From Ectocarpus siliculosus (taxonomy: Eukaryota; Sar; Phaeophyceae; Ectocarpales; Ectocarpaceae), in assembly GCA_000310025.1 (NCBI GenBank), contig FN649755.1:155273-207388 (forward strand): 52,116 bases of DNA. The letters run 5' to 3'. Shown here one piece after another: positions 27,692-39,677 of the stretch. The notes under the pieces were generated by a model. The model ran no database searches and had not been told where the DNA came from. It saw only the letters and a program-made list of their open reading frames with translations. The translations under genes were made by a program, and so were the position numbers. Numbering within the stretch: the first letter of the stretch is position 1; each line of letters begins with the position of its first letter.

Positions 27692-29504
27692 CAGTCGTGG
27701 GCCTGGTTTAGCGGTCCATAGTGTCACGAATTTTTATAACCGCTATTCAGGGCATCTCCGCTAAACCACTTTAGCGGTCATTATCCGCTAAACCAGGAGG
27801 CTTAATAGCGGTCATGAACCGCTAAACCGGGAAAAGGCCCATTTTTCCCTACAATAACAGCGTGGAGAGCTGATATTTAGAGGGCCATGCGTATCATTGC
27901 AGCAGTCATACGAAGGTGCGGATGAACAAGTAACGAGCCAATGAAGGACAACGCCGCAATCACATTCATTAATGATGCATTTGAATTCGCCAAAGCACAA
28001 AGATTATTCTCCCTTCTGGACTGTATGCCCCTCATCAAGACTGGAAAATCGTTCGCGTCTCTAACGAAGTGAAGTAGGTGATGAGACAAACTTGTGACAA
28101 CGCAATGGCAATCAACCACGTGCTTGTGCATCTCATTTCTGCCATGTGTCGCGTATCGATCATTCTTCACCCAAAGCAATATCTTTGGTATCTGCCTTGC
28201 GCGCTGGCGGAGCGGAGTGCGCTGCGAGGAACGCCATTTTAGCCTTGCGAAATAGTGTGCTGCTTCGCTTACGCCACACGACTCCGCGCTCTCCACGCTG
28301 GCCAAAATCCGATGATACCTCCGAGTGTGGTGGCGGCGACATCACCCCCCTGCCCTTCGCTCCGTCAAAATGTGCGGTGGTATCTAGCCCTACCTCTAGG
28401 TCGTCGTGTCGTCGTCGGAGGGGTTAGGCCCCCCTCCATGTACATACCGGACAACTTTCAACAACCTCGTCATTCGCGCCCTTTTCCGCAAAGCTTCTGC
28501 GATCTCTTCCTGTGCGCACTATTTCTGCGTGCGCTACCTTCTGGTCAAGAAGCTTCAAAACCTCGAAATTCTAGCCAAAGTAGAGCCGCGTGTGGGGCTG
28601 TTGTCGTGTAGCTGCAGCGCGAGTTGTTTCTTTCCGCGTGCCTGGTGCTAGAAAGCCACCTTACACCTCTTGGCGCTTGGGCGGATTTGAGAAGTCAGGG
28701 GAACTCTGCGCCTTCTTGGTTGTACGCCGGTTTCATCTCGTTCTCATCCGGAACCTCCACCTCCCCACACACATGCCGTGTATGCGGCCACCACAGCAAC
28801 CATTACAATCATGCGCGCCGCTTGGACTCGTGCCGCATCTATAAGCTTGCACAGCTCTCCATCGACGCGCCGCATGGTGTGTCTTTATTTTTAGCATCGA
28901 CCGCGCTAACCGGCTGACCAATGAAAATACGTCGTCGTCAGTCTCAGCGCGGTTGAAAAGACAAAAAACTTCTATATGTCATGAACTGGGACCTCGTGAG
29001 GGGGCGGCATGGGGCAGGTAAAAGCTATTCCCCGGAGTAAGGACAGACACGGTAGGTAGCAACAGAGGAAAAGTGCCACCTTGCACTCGAGTTCGTTTTG
29101 GAGTGTTATCACCATCATCCTCCTTGCTTTCTCCACCATCACTCTCATCGTCGTTTCTTCAGCTATTATTCGGCGATTCTTCTCTGGCCCTGCGTCGTTT
29201 GGTGTATGTATGTGTGTCTCGCTGTGTCCTTTTTATTATGAGCATCGACCAGCTAACAGGCTGACCAAGTCGCTGTGCTGTGAGTATGTGCAAGCGAAGC
29301 GTGCACTACATGCAGGTCCCCGCAAAATTGAACCGATAATCGCTATTGGTGGCTGCAAACATGTCCAATAACCGCTATTGAGGGCACGAACGGTTTAGCG
29401 GTTGTATAACCGCTAAACCGTGGTGCAGCCGTGTCACGAGATTTTATAACCGCTATTAAGGGCATCCCGTTAAACAGGGAACCGCTAAACCGGGCCCACG
29501 ACTG
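27692..29504. mobile_element. Tc1/mariner-pogo type element 1 (1.8 kb) with hairpin arrays
   Basis: Ends are TA|CAGTCGTGGGCC (27690-27691 is TA) and GGGCCCACGACTG|TA (29505-29506 is TA), so the inverted repeats sit inside a TA duplication as in Tc1/mariner/pogo elements. About 150 bases at each end are filled with inverted copies of GGTTTAGCGGT and CCGCTATT-AGGGCA, including a perfect 14-bp stem ACGGTTTAGCGGTT with a 4-base loop near 29387. A 36-base sequence starting GTGTCACGA is directly repeated near both ends. I cannot identify a transposase inside. Confidence 0.85.
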
Positions 29505-29524
29505 TACTATGTATATGTATGTAG

Positions 29525-29728
29525 GGTTTCCTCGAATAGTGTGTAGAGGCCAGCGGAGTGGCCTACACTATCTGTCGTTGACTGCTATTGGCTTGCGGAC
29601 CCTTCGGGTCCATTTTATTTGGGTTTACCGTTTTTGGGGTAAGTTAGCCTGTGACCATGGGAATCGACCCCGTCAATCAAGTGTTAGACTCGTACGGATT
29701 GAAGAAGGTACTGAGCAGAGAGAACGGC

Positions 29729-29770
<42 letters not shown>
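29525..29770 (+). repeat. Second copy of the LINE 3' tail
   Basis: It aligns with about 2118-2148 plus 15122-15334, as if the Ty3 element were absent from this copy. It has the GGACCC-TTC-GGGTCC hairpin and ends in about 14 AAC units (29728-29770). It begins only about 20 bases after element 1. A 5'-truncated LINE copy explains it best; a SINE with a B-box on the minus strand is the alternative. Confidence 0.65.
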
Positions 29771-29771
<1 letters not shown>

Positions 29772-30954
29772 TACAGCAGTATGCGGCTGCAATCAACTTG
29801 TCTCTGTTTTTTTTCTGATCAAATGATTGGGAATGCCTGATACGCGTGAAAGTTTCAACCAAGGAAAACTGGGGTTTGTGCCGCGGGATTGACTCGCACA
29901 ACTGTAGTAGCAAGTAAGCGTGAAAATGCGGGGAAGTTTCATTGCGGAGGGGTGGACAAGAAAGGGCGGTGATGACGTAGTGAAGTACAGTAGTTGCTAA
30001 TGTTTGAGAAAGTACTGATTTAAGAGAGTCAAGCTGGCTTGTCACGACCAAAACCGATTTAAGAGAAAATTTGCCATTTTTATGAGATTTTCTCTTAATT
30101 CGAACCTGTGCAAAAGAGCCACGTACAGCCATCACACACACAGCTGCAGACACCATGCCATGCGCAGCAGGCAGCCGCCGTACAGTGGAGAAATCGATGA
30201 CGACATCAGCGGGGCACTCGCTGGCTTGGGGCTGGCACGGGGAGCGAAACCAAATGCGGATTCCATGGACGCGTTGGAAAAATGCATTGGTCTGCGGTGT
30301 GCGACCTGTGCGTTCCTCTCTAGCTAATGAAGAAAACCCCTCCATCTTTAGCTAACGATGAACATCACCCCCCGTCACTCGCGATCAGGATGAACGCCAC
30401 CCCCTCTTTCTGCAAAACACGCTGGCGTCCCCCAATTCAACAGTTGCTAAGTGGTGAAAACGAGCGAATGGTGACAACGCACGAGCCTACAGCCGGTACA
30501 ATTTTCCACGAAAAAAATATTCCACCTCCGCCCCATCTAGTTGTCATATACATATTTACTATAATAGGGTGAAGCATCGGTCTCCCAGTGGGCGTGGGGG
30601 ACATATGGTGATAGAGGTCGACGAGTAGGTCTGGTGCAACGGCCGACGTGTGGTGCGCGTCAATGGTCGATACGGTCGTCAATAGTGTTGTTGGGAACCT
30701 CTCGATCATTTCCTTTCGAGGGAATCCCACATCGCGTGTTAAAGGCATTCGTCCCACGCAAGCGATACACGTCACCAATCAATCCTCCGCGCATTCGCCG
30801 CGGTAATGGTCGATATATTTCCTGTTTTCGTGTAAGCATTTCGACGATAGCAACGAACGAATGGTAGCGCGATGTACAGTATTGCTGTAGAGGGAGATAA
30901 GAAAGGTGATCCGAAAAAGGAAGGATATCACCCTAAGTTAAATGCTCACGGAAG
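29771..30954. other. Unannotated stretch
   Basis: A minus-strand ATG ORF of 222 codons (29677-30345) runs into the AAC tract as poly-Leu and has no domain, so I do not call it a gene. A degenerate repeat of about 30 bp (TAGCTAA-GATGAA) lies near 30320-30420. Confidence 0.4.
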
Positions 30955-31225
30955 TAGTTTACGTCGCACTACTTGAAAATAGAGTAGGTGGAGACTTTTT
31001 TTCGATTTTTTTTCTTGCGCACGCCACACACCTTCGCCGTTGTGTTACACCTCGCACCGGCCTTGGGCTGCCCCCAACCGCCAAAACGTTGGACCAACCG
31101 AACACGTACCCTCGCATTTAAGCATTGGTCGTGATCGGATGAGTGTGGTGAGGAATTGCAGACAAACATGCGGTCTCTTCAGCAGCGCACGAATCACGTA
31201 CACAGAGCGGCAACCCTCGGTTAGC
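30955..31225 (+). repeat. Dispersed repeat, copy A
   Basis: Similar to 50396-50632: shared TACGTCGCACTACTTGAAAA, CCCCAACCGCCAAAAC and GAGTGTGGTGAGGAATTG blocks in the same order. The family is not recognised. Confidence 0.75.
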
Positions 31226-31552
31226 GATGTAGAGCAAACACATCTTTTAGTGGAGTGGGTACGCGGCACATCAGTGTGGACGTTAGCTCAAGCACGTCTC
31301 ACATATGTTGTTGTACAGTTCGGACGTGAGGTCGGGCGTTGGCGAGTTCACGAGTGAGTATGGCGCTTGGTCAATCCGTGGGACATGCATGGCAGCCACG
31401 TGTGCACACCAGCACCGAAGCACAGGAGGAACACAGAGTTGGCAGCACAGATAACTGCTGATGTTGTCTCCGCAACGTAGACAGCAACCAACACCCTCAA
31501 CACGTCTTGTATGTATGGGATCTGCATGCGGTCACCACACGATTCCAGGATA
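31226..31552. other. Unannotated stretch
   Basis: Nothing recognised between the dispersed repeat and element 2. Confidence 0.3.
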
Positions 31553-33126
31553 CAGTGGGGGTCCCTCTATAGTGCGGGTATGGGGCAGGCAAAAAAACCC
31601 GCACTATAGCGGGCACCCGCACTATATGATTTCGGGCCTGAATAGTGCGGGAAGGCGCACTATTCAGGGTTTCAGAACCCTCAATAGTGCGGGTAGGCGC
31701 ACTATTCACGATATCACTGCGTTTCAGCATAGGACGTAGCCAACAGCGAGGGGTACTGTATGCTGGTGGTACGGAAGTGCATTTAACAAGTGAGGGGTAT
31801 GGAATAAGATGTACTCTACGGGTTGAAGCCTGCGTCCGTTCGCGGGTGACCAGAGAACAGCAAGTGCATGTACCCTGTACGGTGGTAAAATCACATCCTA
31901 TACTAAACGCACAGAGATGACAGGATTTTTGGTCCATGACTTGTGCGCTCAGTGTACAAGGGAAGCCTGTGCCCAACCCATGTTGTCGTTCCTTGTTCCA
32001 TTTTGCATTGACATTTCCGCTTGTACATTACAAACACTATCACAAGGCTACAAAATGAAACCTGAACATTCCAAATAGATACCCATGGTAGGAAACACGT
32101 CCGTTCACTAACGAAAGGAATACCTTTTCAACACGATCCAGATACCCACGGAGAAAAAAAGAGAGGGGGGCACTCCAAGAAAAAGCGAACACGTAGAAAC
32201 AACGACCCCCAAAAGTCCTACTTCCCCGCACTACACAACGCCATCTACGTTTTGGGTTGGGCGGCTTGAACGCACGAACAAAAAAAAACCGCCAAAGTGA
32301 AACTCGCAAACAATTGACTCATTCAAGACACCCGGCAGACCCCGCCACCAGCAAACTACAGCAGTAACTGCGAGGGGCAAAACGGCTCAGTGCTCTACCC
32401 GTCAAAAAACTCCCTAACATCAGCCTGGCGCGATGGCTTCGATGCATGCGCTTCGATCATCAACATCCTTGCCCTCTTGAGCAAGTAGCTGGCCTCGTTC
32501 AAGGCGCACCCTGCGGCGTAGCGTTCCAGGGGGGCGAAGTGTTGGGAAAGTTCCGCGTAAGGAGGTGGCTCATTGTGCCCGCCTCCCATGCTTCCTTCCT
32601 CTTCGTCCTCCTCATCCTCGCTGTCCGAAGGCTCGTCGCCCTCCACCGGCAAGCCCTTAAGGAGTGCCGCCACGTCTTCCGCCTGATCCAACCGCACCGC
32701 CTCCACGACATCCGCCTGGTCCTCGATTGATGCCCACGTCTGAGCCGCCAGCACTGAGGTGTCGGCTGCAGGCTTTCCTGGGGTGAGGCTGCTAAGGTGG
32801 CAAAGTTCGCCTGCTGCACATGGCATCGTGTGCCAGTAGGGGTATGCTGCTGTTCCTATGGTCAGTAGGGGTAGTATGCTGCTGCTGGGGTGTGTGTGTC
32901 GGGAAATGTGTGGGTTTGACCGCATCTAGGCGGGTGGTGACGTGGCGTGACGTCAAAACCCGCACTATAGAGGTTCTTGAGAGGAACCAAACCCGCACTA
33001 TAGAGGGATGCCCTTAATAGTGCGGCACCCGCACTATAGAGGGGTCTAAGTTGTGCCAAGCAAAAAAAAACGCACTATACCGGGCACCCGCACTATATAA
33101 CCCGCACTATAGAGGGACCCCCACTG
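31553..33126 (-). mobile_element. Pogo-like DNA transposon, internally deleted (element 2)
   Basis: Inverted ends CAGTGGGGGTCCCTCTATAG at 31553 and its complement ending at 33126, both flanked by TA (31551-31552, 33127-33128). Subterminal regions carry several inverted pairs of CCCGCACTATAG, for example a perfect 13-bp stem at 31637-31649/31656-31668. The minus strand still encodes a transposase C-terminus, so this is a shortened autonomous element. Confidence 0.88.
32395..32925 (-). pseudogene. C-terminal fragment of a pogo/Tigger-type transposase
   Basis: 176-residue open frame. The first 40 or so residues come from the subterminal repeats and are probably not original. From about residue 60 it reads as the tail of a pogo-family transposase: a helical region, an acidic run (SDSEDEEDEEE), a helix-rich segment ending MLMIEAHASK, and the last residues RQADVREFFDG. 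Pogo-family proteins often end in a Q-x-x-[hydrophobic]-x-x-F-F motif that binds PCNA, and this fits apart from Val in the hydrophobic position. The DNA-binding and DDE catalytic parts are missing. Confidence 0.65.
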
Positions 33127-33500
33127 TATCGTTACCCCAGCCATACAAGGCGTACGGAAGACCGTCAAGCCGTGAAGAAGTACACTCATCGACTGCAACA
33201 CTGCTGTATGCAGCGACGAAAACTACTTGCCTCCCCTGCTACATACATGTCAACAGGAGTATGTACACGACACCGACCGCGGTCATCAAGCAATAGCAAT
33301 ACCCCGTGCCTCGCCTTTCCGCTCCAACGCGAAATGCCTACAACAGGTATATTTTGCATTCGTCAACGTCTAAAGCATACATATGTACATAGGCAAGGGG
33401 CATCTAAGAGCAGGTGACCGATCGTGGAGAACTACACGCATGTCACGCGGTGGAAGGTCGGCTTAGCATGCGGTGAAGTTGGTAGGTAGGGCGGTCGGAC
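33127..33500. other. Unannotated stretch
   Basis: Nothing recognised. Confidence 0.3.
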
Positions 33501-34030
33501 GCTGATTCCCGGTGGGTCAGAGGGACGAGAGTGGGTGTTGTCTCAAGAGTGCAGCCTTGTAGTGTGTTTTCGAGAGTGGATGTTGTTTGTTGTCGTCTCT
33601 CTTCTCTCACCATTCGCCGGTGTGGGGTCTCCACGACAACGCCAACCGCGATTGGTTCTCCTTGCTGACCGAGTAAAGAGGCTACCCATGCATCCGGCTG
33701 CTGTATGGGAGACGATGAGTGCTGCCACGGAATGGGCATGCCCCGACCATGATGTTTGCTGCAGTGCCTGTGTGACAGCTTAGGGTTAGTGAGAGGGACT
33801 TAATTATTACTGGTCCGCTTTCTGGTGGTCTCCTTCATTCGGGTGTGATAGTGCGTACCGGATAGATCATCAGCGAACATCAGCGAGGAGATTGTTCTCA
33901 GCATTGAGTCCCTCGCCACAAAAGTATATATATATATATGCATGTACGCATGGATGGGCGTTCTGTGAAAGTGCCGTCTCTCTGCGATCAGGGCTTGTCG
34001 CGGCTGTTCTTTTCGGCAGCGCTCGTGCGA
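33500..34030 (+). repeat. Diverged copy of the 36-39 kb repeat family
   Basis: 33500-33780 resembles 36380-36660 and 37850-38100 (CAGAGGGACGAGAGTGGGTG, ACCC-GCATCCGGCTGCTG, GAGACGATGAG). 33820-34030 resembles 39390-39620 (GGTCTCCTT-ATTCGGGTGTG and TGGATGGGCGT). A TA microsatellite lies at 33924-33938. Confidence 0.6.
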
Positions 34031-34162
34031 TATCACGTGTATAAGACGCTCAGGTCGAACATGTTGGCTCAGTGTAGCTGTGTACAACAATATCTTTCCG
34101 TTTGCGTCAGCTGCAAAGTGCGGGGCCCCGCCCCTGCCGCGTGACTCTCCGTTCTTTTCTCA

Positions 34163-34785
34163 GGCCAGTTGTTATTGTAGATTTTCCCAGATTGGAATCC
34201 GTGGGGTCGACAGAAAATGGTAAGCCTCCCCTCAAAAAGAGGAGGTCTGCGTACGGATAGCAAGAAGAGCCCACCACGGCACTTCGTTACTTAGTCCTCG
34301 CCTCACAGAGACCTGTTCCTTCTAAGGCCACCGAGGCTGTACAGTCCATAGCTGTGAGCTTTGCGGAGCCAAGTTTGGGCAGCTAGAATGGAATTTGCAC
34401 AGAGTAGCCTCGGATATGAAAGCAAATTTCACAATTCCCAGATTGGAATTTCAACCAATTCCAGTTTGGAATCCATGAGGAATTCCCACGCAGGATCGTC
34501 CAATATACTCCCTGATTGGAATCATATTTTTCCAAGCATGATGAACACACACTCCACCCCAGCTCCCCAAACTTAGCTCCGAGAGGCTCACAGCACTGTA
34601 GCCTACAGCCTCGAAGGTTTAATCGCCAACGGGTTTCTGTGAGGCGAGTACTGATTGACAAAGCACTTTGTTTGGCGTGCTTTTCCCACCGAGTGCGCAG
34701 AACTCCTGCTGACGCATGGGGGTTTGGATGTTAAAGGCGTAGTATCGGGATTCCCAGTTGGGAATTATTTCCATAACAACTGGCC
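34163..34785. mobile_element. Inverted-repeat element 3 (about 0.6 kb)
   Basis: The ends GGCCAGTTGTTAT (34163) and its complement ending at 34785 extend into imperfect inverted repeats of about 38 bp. Inside, palindromic variants of TTCCCAGATTGGAAT recur at about 34184, 34436, 34456, 34512 and 34750. It codes for nothing recognisable. The target duplication is unclear (CA on the left, TA on the right). Confidence 0.65.
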
Positions 34786-36150
34786 TAGAGTGGAACGCGT
34801 GTTGTTTTCCTTTGTTGGAGAATAAGGTGTGTCCGGCACCACGCGAGAAAGCAAAAACAAAGCTTGGGACTAGCACGCCGACGATATTCATTCGTCGGCT
34901 TGCTTTTGAAACGATCTTTCCCAAGAACGAACAATAATTGAGGGGACTTTCAAATATAAATAAAACTACGGTTATGTAGACTACTCTATTTTCTAGTGAA
35001 ATGACAGACAAGGACGACCTTCCCTGTCTGTAATATAGTATCATGATTCTTGTCGGTATGCTGATACAACCTCATCAAAGCCGCACCAAGCAGATTTCTG
35101 TCGACTGCCGGCATTAAGTCAGCCTTCGACAACGTACATAGCGCACAGGCCTTTGTTTGGGAATGTGCGGTACAACCCAGTGTAATAAATTACATGTTGC
35201 CTGTTTTCGTGCTGGTACAGGGTGTCGGGTCAGCGATGAAGCTTTGGCCATGGGCGCGTGGTGTCACGAACGTCGCGATTGTACAAAGGGCTACAATTCA
35301 CCCTCTCTGCCGGGAATTAGAAGGTAGGCCGACGTCTCCGCCATGACAAGAGTGAGTGGGGTCAGTCCATGACACTTCGAAATTTCGAAGTGTTCAAGAT
35401 GCGTACGGCTGTGTAGTAGAAGCGAGGAAAACAGCAAGGAAGATACAATGAATTGCGGCATCTACATGTTTGGCGAGCTCTTCACGAAAACGCAAGGCCG
35501 TATTCTCTAACGAGGGTACATCTGGAACACTGGCGCTTGACCGAATGCATAGTGAGTGGTGTCACAAGTCTAAATGTCGAGTTATCCACAGGGAATGCAC
35601 AAAAAATCAGTATTTTTCATGAACAACACAAGACAGGATCGACCGACACTGTAACGAATTCCACTGTCGACACACCCGATAAAATAATGACTATCGGTGG
35701 CGTGGAGCTCTCTAAGACGCCAAAAGGGTCTGATGTACGATGTTACGGACCTGCACTGTGGCTACTGTTTGGATGGAGTGAACAGAAAAATGTTGCTGGT
35801 GCCGGGAATTTTCTGCCGAAAACGGCCGTGCATCTGTGGCACATGCTGTTGGACAGCGTTCACAACCATAATCATATTTTGGTTTCGGGAGCTGATCTTA
35901 TGTCTCTGTTGGGCCTCTTGACAAAACTGCAGCGTCGCCCAACTTCGATGTACGCGATGTACAACGCCTACTTGGACACAGCACCGAGAATGTCGTATGT
36001 CTGCGTTTCTGTTAGAAGGCCTTGTTCGATGTGCAGTGCACAGCAGCACAACGCTTTTATTCCGGCAGCACCTCTACAGTACTGACTGGTGTTGATGTGT
36101 GATGCGTAGTCAGTCGTAACTTGAGCCATAAGTAGATGGCAGCACAATAT
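34786..36150. other. Unannotated stretch with one long plus-strand ORF
   Basis: An open stretch of 210 codons (35453-36085, no ATG at its start) has no domain; its only case for being coding is length. A perfect 22-bp palindrome lies at 35372-35393. Confidence 0.35.
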
Positions 36151-36169
36151 TTTTTACAAAAGTGAGGTG

Positions 36170-39100
36170 TGTGGCAACGGACAGTTCCCACCTTCGTGCA
36201 GCGGTGCACATCTATCGCGGACGGACTTGATACTACTGTAGTTCGTCCGTGTACAGCAGTGGTCATGTTCTTTTTTGTTCTCACTTCGTCACAGGAGATG
36301 AAAGTCCGCACTGTTCTTTGGTTGTGTTGCTGAGCCCAATTCGGATACCGCCGTCCGTTACACATGTCTGACAGCCTGCGGTGGGCCAAAGGGACGGGAG
36401 TGGGTGTCTCTTAGAGAGTGGATCCCTTGTCTGCTCTCCGCTCTCTTCTTTGTTGTCTACTTACAGTACCTGTCTCGCCTTTCGTCGGTTGGTGGGGTCC
36501 CAACAACATCGAACTACGTCAACCGCAGGTGGTTTCGCTTCTTGCTCAGTAAGAGCCTACCCGCGCACCCGGCTGTTGCATGTGAGGCGATTTGCGCTAC
36601 CTGTTTATGTCAAGCGATGGACTTGGGCATACCTAATACTGGCCATGCTAAGTGACATCTTCCAACGGCCCAGATCGAGCAACGAACAGGTTGGGTTTTC
36701 TATGCTTCTTTTGCCTCCTACCCCAAGCCTGTCGGACCTGGCTCACTTGTTCACTTGATCTTTTTCGTTTTTCATGCTTTGTTTGTTGGGTCCCCCAGCC
36801 ACCCGCCCACCCATGATTACATTATTATTTTTTGGTGGAAGGGGTGGGACTTGCCATGTTCATGAACGCCTGGGCCCCACACTTTTTACTCCCACCCCGT
36901 TCATAGTCAACACAATGACACCACATCCTCTCATTTCTCAGCACATCAGTCTTGTACAATGTCCACCGACACGCCAAAGGCTTGGGGAATTATCGTAGAC
37001 AAACACGAGAATTGCAACAGCAGCACAACAGTTGAGACAGCCAATAGCAGGCTTTTTATTTCTGTTGCTCCATATGCACGGGTGGTATGCATCGCACAGT
37101 ATAAGCGGCATATGCAAGTTGTGTGAAATACATCGTATAAGCGTGTTGCCTTTTGGGAGTCACTGCGTAGTTCTGAAGCTTTAGCTTCAGTCTCATCGTT
37201 CGATATCCATCCGTGGGTGGGTGGAACTTTCATTCGCATCGCCCACCCCTTCCCCGAACCGGTCTAAAATGCTGATCTCGAGCTACAGTGCAAATCTCGT
37301 GGCGCCTCGAGTATGGTTCGGTGTGGAATCGCAAATCATGAGCCTTCCCCGAGTTTGAGCAGCTTCCACCTCCTGTGGCCGGCAAGAGTGGGCCTTGACT
37401 GTTCCTTCCCTGTTTCGCCATGGAAACGGCCGGTTGAACAGGGAAAGAGGATCCTGCGTGCACATTTTTTTTTGCGTTTGTTCTTGAGTGACCGTTGTGC
37501 ACATGCGGCGGCTGCTGCCGCGGTTGCTGCTGTTATGCCCGGCATGTGCGGCAATGGTCGTAAGGTTATCGTTGTCAGGTTTGACAACAGTCTGCTCGTT
37601 CGTGTAGCGGTAGCAGTGCGCATCTATCGCGACGGCAAGCGCCTTGAGATAATAGTTCATCCGTCGTGCTTCTCGCCTAGTCTACACAGATACAGTAGTC
37701 GTGTTCTTCTTTGTTGCCACTTCATACTAGAAAAAAATGAAAGAACTCCACAGTTCGGAAACGACGACTTTTTTCTTTTGATGTGTTTTTTGTTACTTAG
37801 CGCACATCGGATGTCGGCGTTCGTTACACGTGTTTAAGCCTGCGGTGTGCCAGAGGGATGGGAGTGAGTGTCTGCTCGAGAGTTCATGCCTTGTCTTCTC
37901 GAGTCTCTCTTCCATTAGTCTACCTCTGTCTCTCTTTGTCGCATTACGCCGTTAGGGTCTCAACAACATCGAACGTAAACGAACGGCAATCGTTTTTCTT
38001 CTTGCGGAGTACGAGGCTCCCCGTGTACCGGGCTGCTGCATGTGAGGCGATGGGCGCCGCCTCTTTCCGTCAACGAATGGTCATGGCCCCTAATGTTCGC
38101 TGCATGCAGTGTCAGTGCCATGGTATGTTACAGCTTCCACCGGTTCAGAGTGGCGATGGTGGTTTTTCACCGGTGGGGCCCCCAGAACAACGCGAACCGC
38201 GACTGTTTCATTGTTTTGGGGTCCCCCACACCCACCCACTACTCATTAATTTCAGCAGTTTTCGTTCGGGGTATGTTTTCCTTGCCATGTCCACGACGTG
38301 GTGCCCCGAGTGAGTATGGTTCGGTAGGGAACCGCAAACCATGACCCCTCCCCGAGTTTGAGCATCAGCTTCCGCCTCCTGTGACGGACAAGAAGACCGG
38401 AAATTGTCTCGCCATCCAAACAACAGTTTGCCAGTTGAAAAAAGAGGGTCCGGTCCGCCGAAAAGTTTGTTTTTTGTATTTCCCTGCCGACTATTAACCT
38501 CGGCTACGGCAGTGCAAATCTCATGGCGCCTCAAGTACGGTTCCGTAGGGAATTGCAAATCACGACCCCTCCCCGACTTTGAGTAGCTTCCACCTCCTGC
38601 GGCGGATAAGACCGACGTCAAACCCTAAGATTTGGCTTTCTGTGTCGCCATGTCGCCATCCGCGAACAGCAGTTGGAGAGACACGAAAAAGAGGGTCCGC
38701 TGCGCCACTGTACGAAAACAGTTTTTTTTTTTTTTCTACATACAGCTGGATATGAAACTACGATGTATCTACGATGTATCGGGTATAGCTACTGCATGTG
38801 AGGTAGTGGGTGCTGCCCCTTGCTGTTTTCTGCGGTGCACGGAAAGCTTCCGATGGGTCAGAGAGGCGAGGACGCCTTGTGTCTTCACTTGTTTCCTCAC
38901 TTGTTTCTTCACTCTGCGCTCACCTACTTATTTGTTTCCTGTCGCTGTCGGTCTCTCTTTTGTTATCGCCCTTCGTTCTTGTTTGCAATAAACTCTGAGG
39001 ATGTACACATGTCTGTGCCTGACTGTTCTTAGGGTTCCCGCCCAACCACCACCCACCTGTCTATCGGTATGATTCGTGGTCTCCAATTCGTTCAGCAGTA
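36170..39100 (+). repeat. Degenerate tandem array with units of about 1 kb
   Basis: Landmarks recur in the same order. GAGTTTGAGCAGCTTCC-type sequence is at 37351, 38354 and 38572. CATGTGAGG(C/T)(G/A) is at 36579, 38039 and 38795. The block around CCAGAGGGATGGGAGTG is at 36395 and 37850, and GGGTCCCCCA-CCCACCC is at about 36788, 38220 and 39035. Units differ in length through internal deletions. Open frames in it, up to 174 codons, are repeat-derived. A T14 run lies near 38720. Confidence 0.65.
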
Positions 39101-39677
39101 GTGGTCTACCTCAGGACATGCGCAACTACTGCTGCGTCCATGGGTGGGTGCAACATAAGAGCCCCGGGGACTGGTGGCCTTCTGACCTGATCGTGCAGAG
39201 AGAGGTTCATGCCACCACCTCAATAAGACTCTTGTGATATGTCCATGACGGGGAACGCGTACTACGCCTCTAATTTTTTCCCTCTCTCCCGTACGGCTCT
39301 TTCGTTCCGGAGAGGAAACCAAATGTGAAAAGTGCGTCTTCTGGGGTCCGCATTCATTTAGTCCCGGATCCTTTCCCAGCGTGCGGAGCGCGCGTTCTGG
39401 TTGTCTCCTTTTCGTTCGGGTGTGATCGTGCGTACTACAGTACATGTTGTAAACGAAAGAAACAGATCAACGAGATTATTAGCGCGATTCTTGAAAGAAA
39501 ACATGGGGTCGCTCGCCAAAAAAAAGAGCATACGCGTGGATGGGCGTGTTGGCAAGTGCTGGTCGAAGACTGACGGTTTGTTCGGGTGCGCGTGGGGTCG
39601 CCTCGAAAAATCTATTCTTCTTTCGCTTTAGAAACAGCTTCTTCGAGGATTTGTAATGAGAGGTCTCAATTCAACTA
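39101..39677. other. Unannotated stretch ending in a diverged repeat
   Basis: 39390-39620 resembles 33820-34030; otherwise nothing recognised. Confidence 0.4.

Noticed and set aside
29677-30345. 222-residue protein with a poly-Leu C-terminus
   Set aside because: The Leu run is the AAC microsatellite read on the other strand; no domain upstream of it.
37313-37837. 174-residue plus-strand protein
   Set aside because: It runs through the degenerate tandem array; the homologous stretch in neighbouring units is not open.
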